Positions 34,336 to 41,614 of a stretch of 41,614 bases of DNA are shown here, piece after piece. The DNA is from JANNHP01 sp031404455 (lineage in GTDB: Bacteria > Planctomycetota > JAJSAM01 > JAJVHW01). Location of the stretch: the NCBI GenBank assembly GCA_031404455.1, contig JANNHP010000054.1:1-41614 (forward strand). The letters are read 5' to 3'. How positions within the stretch are numbered: the first letter of the stretch is position 1; the number at the start of each line of letters is the position of its first letter. A program made the translations under genes and the position numbers. The notes under the pieces were generated by a model, which saw only the letters and a program-made list of their open reading frames with translations, was not told where the DNA came from and did no database searches.

Positions 34336-35373
34336 GTGCTCGTACTCGGCATCGACAGCTCCTGCGACGAGACGGCCGCGGCGGTGGTCCGCGACGGCCG
34401 CGAGTGTCTGTCCAGCATCGTCGCGTCGCAGACGGCGCTGCACGCGCGCTTCGGCGGCGTCGTGCCCGAGATCGCGTGCCGCGCCCACGTGGAGAACTAT
34501 CCGTGGGCGATCGACGCGGCGCTGCGCGAGGCGGGCGTGACGCTCGACCAGATCGACGGCATCGCGGTGACGAACCGCCCGGGACTCGTCAACGCGCTCC
34601 TCGTCGGCGTCGCCGCGGCGAAGGGCCTCGCGCTCGCGACGGGGAAGCCGCTCGTCGGCGTCGACCACATCGTCGCCCACATCCACGCGAGCTTCCTGGC
34701 ACCCGAGGGCCACCCGGGCTTCCCGAACGTCGCGCTGATCGTGTCGGGCGGGCACACGAGCCTCTTCCTGTGCCGCAGCGAGCGCGAGCAGGAACTCCTC
34801 GGCGCGACGCTCGACGACGCGGCGGGGGAGGCGTTCGACAAGGTGGCTCAGCTTCTCGGCCTCGCGTACCCGGGCGGCCCGTCGATCGAGAAGGCCGCGC
34901 GCACGGGCGACCCGAAGCTCTTCCCGCTGCCGCGCACCTCCGGCGGCAAGGACTCGCTCGACTTCTCGTTCTCCGGGATGAAGACCGCCGTCCTCTACCG
35001 CGCCTTCGGCCAGGACCTCCGCCCGATGGACGCCCGCGCGGCCAAGCCGAAGGTCGACGTGGCGCATGTGGCCGCGGGTTTCCAGGCGGCGGTGGTGGAC
35101 GTGCTCGTCGAGAAGACGCTCCTCGCCGCGCGGCGGACCGGCGCGCGCGAGATCGTCATCGGCGGCGGCGTCGCGGCGAACACGCTGCTCCGCGAGCGCA
35201 TCGCGGCGGAGGGCGCCGCGCGCGGCCTGCGCGTCGTCGTCCCGCCGCGAGCGCTCTGCACCGACAACGCCGCGATGGTCGCCGTCACCGGCTACTTCCG
35301 CCTCGCCGCGGGCGAGCGCGACGATCTCGGCCTCGACTGCTTCCCGCGGCCGGTGCGAGCCGGGCGCGCCTAG
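34336..35373 (+). CDS. tsaD: tRNA N6-adenosine threonylcarbamoyltransferase TsaD
   Basis: TsaD (Gcp/Kae1) transfers the threonylcarbamoyl group to A37 of ANN-decoding tRNAs with TsaB and TsaE. The 345-residue product matches it throughout: LGIDSSCDET at the start, VPEIACRAH, the metal-binding H111-x3-H115 (DHIVAHIH), SGGHTSL, FSFSGMKTA, GGGVAANTLLRE and the C-terminal CTDNAAMVA. The GTG at 34336 gives the usual family start; an in-frame TTG at 34297 would add 13 residues without family support. Its TAG stop overlaps the stop of the convergent peroxidase gene by 4 bp. TsaB and TsaE are not in the window. Confidence 0.96.
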   Translation: MLVLGIDSSCDETAAAVVRDGRECLSSIVASQTALHARFGGVVPEIACRAHVENYPWAIDAALREAGVTLDQIDGIAVTNRPGLVNALLVGVAAAKGLALATGKPLVGVDHIVAHIHASFLAPEGHPGFPNVALIVSGGHTSLFLCRSEREQELLGATLDDAAGEAFDKVAQLLGLAYPGGPSIEKAARTGDPKLFPLPRTSGGKDSLDFSFSGMKTAVLYRAFGQDLRPMDARAAKPKVDVAHVAAGFQAAVVDVLVEKTLLAARRTGAREIVIGGGVAANTLLRERIAAEGAARGLRVVVPPRALCTDNAAMVAVTGYFRLAAGERDDLGLDCFPRPVRAGRA

Positions 35374-37166
35374 CGACCGTCCTTCGCCGGAGGAAGCAGC
35401 TTCGCCAGCCGCTGGGCGACGCCCTCGTCGAGAGCGTCCGATTGAGGCGGCGGCAGGAAGGAGGGCCGCAGCTCCGCCCGGTCGCCGAACCACACCCAGT
35501 CCGCGAGGTCGTACGTCCCGACGCCGTCCGAGGAGTGCTGGATCCTCAAGTCGTAACGGCCCCGGATGTCCTCCGAGGCCGAGCTCGGCGCGTAGAGCGA
35601 CCTGCCGTTCGCGAGGCGCATGGCGTGCGTGAGCGTGAAGGCCGCGGCGCCCGACCTCCGATCGGCCGGGAACGCCTCGAGGACCGGCGCGTCTTCGCAG
35701 ATCCCGTTCGGCAGCGAGAACAGCGGGCCCTCTACGCCGAGGACGACGAAGTCCAGCGACTCGACGTAGTCCGGCACGAGGTCCATCGAGACGGCGCTGC
35801 GTCCGGGGCACGCGATCGACACGTGAGTCGCGAGAGGCCACGGCACCGAGATCCTGCCGTCCGCGTCGCTGCGCCGCGTCACGGCCTTCGCCCCGACCTT
35901 CCCGCCCGCCAGACGGTCGCCCGAAGAACGGACGTCAACCGTGACGCCGCCCTGCGGCACGCCTCCTGGATCCACGACGCGCACGCGCAGTGTCTTCGGC
36001 CGTCCGGGCCCGGCGGACCCGAGACCGGCGCGGGCGTCGCCCGAGAGGCTCTCGAGGAAGGCGACGAGGTTCGAGACCTCGGCGTCCGAAAGGCCCAGCG
36101 GCTTCACTCTCTCATCGAGACCGGCGTGCGGCGTTCCGCCCTCGTCGTAGTAGCGCACGACCTGCTCCAGGGACGCGAAGCGGCCGTCGTGCATGTACGG
36201 CGCGCGCCGCGCGACGTCGCGGAGGCTCGGCGTCTTGAACGTGCCGTCGCGCACGCGCCCCAGGTGCGCGACGCCTGCGCCGCGGTCGGCGTACTCCGAC
36301 TTCTGCACGTCCCAGCCGAGTCCCGTGTCGTGGAACGAACGGTCCGTCAACGGGGCGACTCCGTTCTCGGGCGTGACCACGTGACACGCCGCACAGCCCG
36401 CCTTGCCGACGAACAGGTCGCGTCCGTGGCGCGCGGCGGGCGAGAGCGCCCGCTCGTTCCCCGCCACGAAACGGTCGAACGCGTTCGTCGTCGTCCGGAG
36501 CGACCGCACGTACTCGTCCAACGCCCGGACGACCCTGTCGAGCGCCGGCTTCTCGTCGCCGAACGCTGCGGCGAATCCCTTGGCGTAGAGCCCAGACCAG
36601 GCGAGCCGGTCGTCCACGAGCGATTCGCCCTTCGGCGTCTGCACGGCGATCGACCGGGCGCCTTGCGCGTCGCCGTAGTACACGGGGGTCAGGCCGGCCG
36701 CTGCGCGCTCGCGGAGCCGGTCGCGATTCCACTCATCACCGGCCGCCTCCGCCGCTTCCGCGCGCAAGACCGCGCGTTCGATGCCGTTCGCCGCGACCCT
36801 GCTCCGCGGCAGCACGCGCGCCTCCACGATCTCGCGCACCGTGTCGAACTCGCCGTCCCAGTGGAAGCCCGCGCCGCCGAGGTCCGTGAGCGGCTGGCTG
36901 TGGCGCGGGAGCGGGCCCGTCTCGTCGATGGAGAACCGGCGCGGATCCGAGAACCCGTGCTCGGGGTCGTGACACGACGAGCACCCGATCCGCCCCTGCC
37001 GACCGAGGGCCGGGTCGAAGAAGAGGCGGCGTCCGAGTTCCAGGACGGCGGCGTCGCGCGAGTCCGTGACGGCGCCGGCGTGCGCTGCGACCCCGCCCGA
37101 GAGATCGAGCGCTGCGACGGCCGGAAGGACTGCGGCAACGGCGAGGAGTGCGATTCGTCGCGACAT
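35370..37166 (-). CDS. Di-haem cytochrome c peroxidase/MauG-like protein with C-terminal beta domains (copy 1)
   Basis: The 598-residue protein has a signal peptide (about 1-31) and two c-type haem sites: CSSCH (62-66) and CAACH (258-262). Landmarks of the bacterial CCP/MauG family are LGRRLFFDPALG, FHWDGEF, SFHDTGLG, and FKTPSLRDVARRAPYMHDGRFASLEQVVRYYDEGG. These periplasmic enzymes reduce peroxide or oxidise protein side chains. The last 200 residues are extra: a carboxypeptidase-regulatory-like beta domain (LRVRVVDPGGVPQGGVTVDV) and a further uncharacterised segment. It is paralogous to the next gene upstream (37297-39147) and lies 130 bp downstream of it, separated by a hairpin. Substrate unknown. 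Confidence 0.9.
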   Translation of the reverse strand: MSRRIALLAVAAVLPAVAALDLSGGVAAHAGAVTDSRDAAVLELGRRLFFDPALGRQGRIGCSSCHDPEHGFSDPRRFSIDETGPLPRHSQPLTDLGGAGFHWDGEFDTVREIVEARVLPRSRVAANGIERAVLRAEAAEAAGDEWNRDRLRERAAAGLTPVYYGDAQGARSIAVQTPKGESLVDDRLAWSGLYAKGFAAAFGDEKPALDRVVRALDEYVRSLRTTTNAFDRFVAGNERALSPAARHGRDLFVGKAGCAACHVVTPENGVAPLTDRSFHDTGLGWDVQKSEYADRGAGVAHLGRVRDGTFKTPSLRDVARRAPYMHDGRFASLEQVVRYYDEGGTPHAGLDERVKPLGLSDAEVSNLVAFLESLSGDARAGLGSAGPGRPKTLRVRVVDPGGVPQGGVTVDVRSSGDRLAGGKVGAKAVTRRSDADGRISVPWPLATHVSIACPGRSAVSMDLVPDYVESLDFVVLGVEGPLFSLPNGICEDAPVLEAFPADRRSGAAAFTLTHAMRLANGRSLYAPSSASEDIRGRYDLRIQHSSDGVGTYDLADWVWFGDRAELRPSFLPPPQSDALDEGVAQRLAKLLPPAKDGR

Positions 37167-37248
37167 GAGGTGGTCTCCGTCGCGATCCCCAGACGCAATC
37201 TACCTGGCGTTGCCGCGGCGTGGCGCCGCGTCGTGGGCGCGGGAACGA

Positions 37249-37280
37249 CGATCCCCGCGACGGCGGCGTCGCGGGGATCG
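37249..37280 (-). terminator. Hairpin terminator of the copy 2 peroxidase gene
   Basis: A perfect 14-bp stem (37249-37262 with 37267-37280) and a 4-nt loop lie 16 bp after the minus-strand stop at 37297. The following minus-strand sequence is only weakly T-rich. The hairpin suggests that the two peroxidase genes are transcribed separately. The remaining bases up to 37167 should hold the promoter of copy 1, but I see no clear one. Confidence 0.65.
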
Positions 37281-37296
37281 TGAACGACCGGCCGGA

Positions 37297-39147
37297 CTAC
37301 TTCCTCGCCGGAGGCAGCGCCCGAATGACCTTGATCTGGCGCCCTCCCTCGACTTGCGCGAACTCCGGATGCAGCAGTTCCGCCGCTCCGAGATCGATGG
37401 TCTCGCTCGCGCCGCCCGCGAGGTCGATCTCGAACGTGCCGAGCGAGTTCTCCACCACGCCCTCGAGGACGAGCGACACCGCGGTGCGCCGCGCCGCGGG
37501 TTCCGCGTTCAGCGTGTAGATCGCCTCGTCGGCCGAGATCGTGCGGATGCGCGTCAGCCTCCAGGGCTTCGCCGACGCGACGTTGCCGGCCTGGAACTCG
37601 AACTCGTTCCGCTGCGCCTCGAACCAAGCGGGCAGTTCCTTGAGCGTCGCCGACCTCCGCACGCGCACGGAGATGGCCGTCTTCGGCGTGGCGAGGAGCG
37701 TCGTCTTCGCGACCCAGTCCGGGATCGGCCGGGAGAGGCCGAGCTCGTAGCCGTCGGCTTCGAGACGCACCTGCGTGGACTTCGGAATGGAGACGACGGC
37801 GTCGCCCTCGGCGTCCGTGCGGACGTCGAACGGTTCGGGCATCGCGTCGGTGCCGCGCAGGCGGTCGCCGCAGGGGACGACGCGGACCGCGAGGCCCTTC
37901 ACCGGGTTGCCGCCGAGGTCCTCGATCCGGACGCGCAGCGTCTCCTTCCTGTACTCGGGCACGCCGCCGAGACCCGCGCGCTCGGAGCCGGTGAGCGACT
38001 CGAGGAACGTGACGAGGTCGTCGCGGTCGGTCGCCGAGAGGGAGAGCGGACGGATGCGCGCGTCGAGGTGCTCGTTCGGCGTGCCGCCCTTGTCGTAGTA
38101 GTCCACGACCTCGGCCAGCGTGGCGAAGGCGCCGTCGTGCATGTACGGCGCGCGCTTCGCGACGTCGCGGAGGCTCGGCGTCTTGAAGGAGCCTGTGTCG
38201 GCGGGAAGGAACGTCGCGCCCGCGCGGCCCTCGTCGAACTGCTGCGTGGTGATCGAGACGCCGCGTCCGCTCTGCACCTTCCTCTTCTTCAGGAGGTTCT
38301 CGGCCCGGAACGCGACGCCCGTGTCGTGGAACCTGCCGTCGGTCAGCGCCGCGCGGCCGTCCTTCACGTCGAGCGAGTGGCACTGCGCGCAGCCGGCCGA
38401 GCCGCGGAAGAGGTCGAGCCCGCGCTGCGCGGACTCCGAGAGCGCGCTCGAATCGCCCTTCGCGAACCGGTCGAGTCCGTTCTCGGTCGTGCGGAGCGAG
38501 CGGACGTACGCGTCGATCGCCTCGCCGACGCGCTGCGGCGTGATCGTGGCGTCGCCGTACGCGAGGCGGAAGCCCTCGTCGTAGCGGCCGTCCTGCGCGA
38601 GCCGCGCCGCGACCGGCGTCGCCTTCGAGAGCGCGACGGCGAAGTCGATCCCCTGCCCTCCCGCGTATCCGCCGACGCGCGGCGGCGGCGCCTCTTCGCC
38701 GATCTTCGGCGCGTGGCCGGCCTTCGTGGCCGCGGCGACGCGGAGCGACGTGCGCGCCGCGGCGACCGACTGCGCCTCGGCGATCGGCAGCACGCGGGAG
38801 TCGACGAGGTCGCGCACCGTCGGGAACTCGCCGTCCCAGTGGAAGCCCTCGCCCGCGACGTCGGTGCCCACGAGGTCTGTGACCGGCTGGCTGTGGCGCG
38901 GCAGTTCACGGTCTTCGTCCTGCGACCGCGCGCGCGGATCGGAGAAGCCGTTCTCGGGCTGGTGGCACTCGGCGCAGCCGACGCGGCCGCGCCGACCGAC
39001 CGCCGGATCGAAGAAGAGGCGCCGTCCGAGCTCGACCTGCATCGAGTCCCCGCCCGCCGCGGCGCCCACGGCGCCCGGCTTCGCGATCGTCGCCACCGCC
39101 GCGATCCCCAGCGCCCCCGCCATCCAGAAGACTCCGCGCTTCGTCAT
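37297..39147 (-). CDS. Di-haem cytochrome c peroxidase/MauG-like protein with C-terminal beta domains (copy 2)
   Basis: The 616-residue product is a paralogue of the downstream protein: signal peptide (about 1-32), haem sites CAECH (58-62) and CAQCH (253-257), FHWDGEF, RFHDTGVAF, and FKTPSLRDVAKRAPYMHDGAFATLAEVVDYYDKGG. It also has a beta-rich C-terminal extension of about 200 residues, starting LRVRIEDLGGNPVKGLAVRV. The ATG at 39147 is chosen over an upstream in-frame codon (39189) because GGAGG lies 7 bp before it and the signal peptide starts there. Between the haem sites it differs from copy 1 mainly in an inserted Pro-rich loop (EEAPPPRVGGYAGGQG). It is divergent from larB. Confidence 0.9.
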   Translation of the reverse strand: MTKRGVFWMAGALGIAAVATIAKPGAVGAAAGGDSMQVELGRRLFFDPAVGRRGRVGCAECHQPENGFSDPRARSQDEDRELPRHSQPVTDLVGTDVAGEGFHWDGEFPTVRDLVDSRVLPIAEAQSVAAARTSLRVAAATKAGHAPKIGEEAPPPRVGGYAGGQGIDFAVALSKATPVAARLAQDGRYDEGFRLAYGDATITPQRVGEAIDAYVRSLRTTENGLDRFAKGDSSALSESAQRGLDLFRGSAGCAQCHSLDVKDGRAALTDGRFHDTGVAFRAENLLKKRKVQSGRGVSITTQQFDEGRAGATFLPADTGSFKTPSLRDVAKRAPYMHDGAFATLAEVVDYYDKGGTPNEHLDARIRPLSLSATDRDDLVTFLESLTGSERAGLGGVPEYRKETLRVRIEDLGGNPVKGLAVRVVPCGDRLRGTDAMPEPFDVRTDAEGDAVVSIPKSTQVRLEADGYELGLSRPIPDWVAKTTLLATPKTAISVRVRRSATLKELPAWFEAQRNEFEFQAGNVASAKPWRLTRIRTISADEAIYTLNAEPAARRTAVSLVLEGVVENSLGTFEIDLAGGASETIDLGAAELLHPEFAQVEGGRQIKVIRALPPARK

Positions 39148-39180
39148 GGGTGCCTCCTCCGCGGCCGATCCCCCGACCGC

Positions 39181-39196
39181 TGCGACCATGGTCGCA
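39181..39196. promoter_or_regulatory. Perfect 16-bp palindrome in the divergent peroxidase/larB gap
   Basis: TGCGACCATGGTCGCA is a perfect 16-bp palindrome, 34 bp upstream of the copy 2 peroxidase start and 119 bp upstream of larB. Its size and place suit an operator for a dimeric regulator. A shorter GGGCCCGGGCCC palindrome lies at 39275-39286 and may be chance in GC-rich DNA. Confidence 0.45.
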
Positions 39197-39314
39197 TGCC
39201 GTGTTGGACGCGCAATGGGGCAGGAGATTCCGTTCCGGCTCGAAGTTCCCCGCGCCTCCCGGGCGAAAAAGAGGGGGCCCGGGCCCGCCGGTGCGCGGAG
39301 AACGGGGCCCGCCC

Positions 39315-40096
39315 ATGGACCGCGAACGCGTGCTGAAGATCCTCGAAGCCGTCCGCGACGGCCACGTCGCGCCGGACGACGCCCTCCACGACCTCGGCGG
39401 GCTCGACGTCGCCGAACTCACGGCCGGCGGCCCGGCGTACGCGCGCGTGGACCATCACCGGGCGGTGCGGTGCGGCTTCCCCGAGGTCGTGTACGCGCCG
39501 GGCAAGACGCCGGACCAGATCGCCGCGATCGCGGTGCAGGTGCTCTCGCGCTCGGACCGTCTGCTCGTCACGCGCCTCGACGCGGCACAGATCGCCGCGC
39601 TCTCGGCCGCCGTGCCCGACGTGACGATCCACGCCCGCGCCCGCGCCGCCACGGTCGAGCGCCGCGTCCGCGAACCGGGCGAGATCGCCGGACGCGTCGT
39701 CGTCCTCTCGGCGGGAACGGCCGACGAACCCGTCGCCGAGGAGGCGCGCGTCACGATGACGGCGATGGGCACGAGCGCGGAGGCGCTCTACGACTGCGGC
39801 GTCGCGGGTCTGCACCGACTGCTGAAGGTGCTGCCGAAGCTCCGGACGGCCGACGCGATCGTCGTCGTGGCCGGGATGGAGGGCGCGCTTCCGTCGGTGG
39901 TGGGCGGACTCGTGGACGTCCCGGTGATCGCGGTGCCGACGAGCGTGGGCTACGGCGCCTCCTTCGAGGGCGTGGGGCCGCTGCTCACGATGCTCAACTC
40001 GTGCGCCGCGGGCGTCGCCGTCGTCAACATCGACAATGGATTCGGCGCGGGCTACCTTGCGGCCGTCATCGCGCGCAAGAGCGCAGGAGTGAGACC

Positions 40097-40100
<4 letters not shown>
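39315..40100 (+). CDS. larB: Nickel pincer cofactor biosynthesis protein LarB
   Basis: LarB carboxylates and hydrolyses nicotinic acid adenine dinucleotide, the first step to the nickel-pincer nucleotide of lactate racemase and related enzymes. The 261-residue product has the PurE-like fold of the family: RCGFPEVVYAPGKTPDQIAAIA (about 52-73), VLSAGTADEPVAEEA, and the C-terminal VVAGMEGALPSVVGGLVDVPVIAVPTSVGYGASFEG region with SCAAGVAVVNIDNGFGAGY. Length is normal. LarC and LarE are not in this window. The gene overlaps carA by 4 bp, an uncommon pairing that suggests shared transcription rather than shared function. Confidence 0.93.
40085..40099 (+). promoter_or_regulatory. Ribosome binding site with apparent CTG start for carA
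   Basis: AGGAG (40085-40089) is followed after 7 nt by CTG (40097-40099), which overlaps the larB stop as CTGA. In the carA frame there is no ATG, GTG or TTG near this point, and the next GTG (about 40199) would remove the conserved N-terminal strand. So CTG is the best start. Confidence 0.6.
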
Positions 40101-41241
<1,141 letters not shown>

Positions 41242-41245
<4 letters not shown>

Positions 41246-41274
41246 AGAACCGGCCGAGACGGCCGGTTCTTCAG
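41242..41274 (+). terminator. Terminator hairpin overlapping the carA stop
   Basis: A perfect 14-bp stem (41242-41255 with 41261-41274) with loop GAGAC begins one base before the TGA of carA. The right arm includes TTCTT but no U-tract follows. It should end the larB-carA transcript. Confidence 0.75.
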
Positions 41275-41395
41275 GTATCGCGGAGGGTGCGACGCGCGGG
41301 TGCGGTTGGGACGCGCCGCGTTCGGGTCGTTGCGATTCTCCGCAATCGCGTGTGCCACCTTTCGGCTCGTCGGACGGACCTGGTTGTACCGGCCG

Positions 41396-41614
41396 ATGCT
41401 GAAGGACAAGGCGCTCGCGAGTCTCGCGGCGGGGGATCTCCTGCTGGAGAGGGGATTCACCGACGACGCGGCGAGCCGGTACTAGTACGCGATGTACCGG
41501 GCGGCGGTCCACGCCCTGACGGAGCAGGGTCGGCGCCCTGGCCAGTTCCGCAGCGGAGCCGTAGAATGGGACCATTCCATGGTCGAGAACAACGCCACCT
41601 TGTGCCGCAGCAAC
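41396..41614 (+). pseudogene. HEPN-domain protein gene interrupted by an in-frame TAG (partial)
   Basis: From the ATG at 41396 the frame reads MLKDKALASLAAGDLLLERG, then FTDDAASRY, then TAG at 41483-41485. It goes on in the same frame without a further stop as YAMYRAAVHALTEQGRRPGQ and on to the window edge. The first part plus AASRY-(Y)-YAMYRA matches the start of HEPN-domain proteins, where a YYAM/YYA motif is common; a TAC to TAG change would explain the break. HEPN proteins are often RNases or toxins paired with a nucleotidyltransferase antitoxin, but no partner is visible. The 120 bp between the carA hairpin and this start hold no other gene. A sequencing error cannot be excluded. Confidence 0.6.

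Noticed and set aside
32221..35841. A 1206-codon open frame on the minus strand opposite the pilin-like gene and tsaD
   Set aside because: It lies antisense to genes with clear motifs and has an Arg-rich composition typical of shadow frames.
39275..39286. GGGCCCGGGCCC palindrome upstream of larB as an operator
   Set aside because: Such G/C-only palindromes are likely by chance at this base composition.
41483..41485. TAG as a recoded sense codon in the HEPN gene
   Set aside because: TAG ends many intact genes in this window, so it is read as stop; mutation or error is simpler.

Overview
This window is high-GC bacterial chromosomal DNA, dense with genes and carrying strong GC bias at third codon positions. 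TAG, TGA and TAA all act as ordinary stops. The gene content suggests a Gram-negative-type cell: lipoproteins, an outer-membrane beta-barrel, a Wza-like export lipoprotein, and two periplasmic di-haem peroxidases. Several families resemble those common in Planctomycetota and nearby phyla, such as multi-domain Ser/Thr kinases with zinc ribbons and TPRs, a PP2C phosphatase with a PEGA-like tail, FGE-fold proteins and an unusual pseudopilin. That placement is an inference; no rRNA or tRNA gene was seen to test it.

Layout. 0-8.3 kb: the C-terminus of a membrane protein, a DinG-type helicase (minus), a small lipoprotein, three overlapping membrane-protein genes ending in a CPBP protease, then rsfS and a divergent membrane pyrophosphatase gene (minus). 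A 195-bp nested palindrome (8134-8328) that looks like a MITE follows. 8.3-14.8 kb: a TPR-like membrane protein (minus), then a surface-glycan cluster of a radical SAM/SPASM enzyme, a GT4 glycosyltransferase, a WecA-like transferase fused to the front half of a FlaA1/CapD-type protein, and a second GT4. 14.8-24.4 kb: a signalling cluster of an FGE-fold secreted protein, a lipoprotein, a zinc-ribbon/TPR Ser/Thr kinase, a PP2C phosphatase and a second kinase with about six membrane segments. 24.4-31.6 kb: an exopolysaccharide export operon with a FecR-like secreted protein, an outer-membrane barrel, a Wza-like lipoprotein, a Wzc-like chain-length regulator/tyrosine kinase and an S41 protease. 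31.8-34.3 kb: a large protein with a type IV prepilin leader and two tandem copies of a pseudopilin-like domain. 34.3-41.6 kb: tsaD, two di-haem peroxidase paralogues (minus), larB, carA, and a HEPN-domain gene interrupted by an in-frame TAG at the window edge.

How the parts may work together. The 9.5-14.8 kb and 24.4-31.6 kb blocks together supply lipid-linked glycan initiation, glycosyl transfer, chain-length control and outer-membrane export, but no flippase or polymerase is in view. The kinase/phosphatase cluster lies between them, and all its members have membrane or extracytoplasmic parts, so it may sense the envelope. The points most worth a second look are the pyrophosphatase with several altered active-site positions, the duplicated pseudopilin, the kinase/phosphatase/FGE cluster, the glycosyltransferase fusion, the palindromic element, the apparent CTG start of carA, and two genes with reading-frame damage (the S41 protease C-terminus and the HEPN gene).
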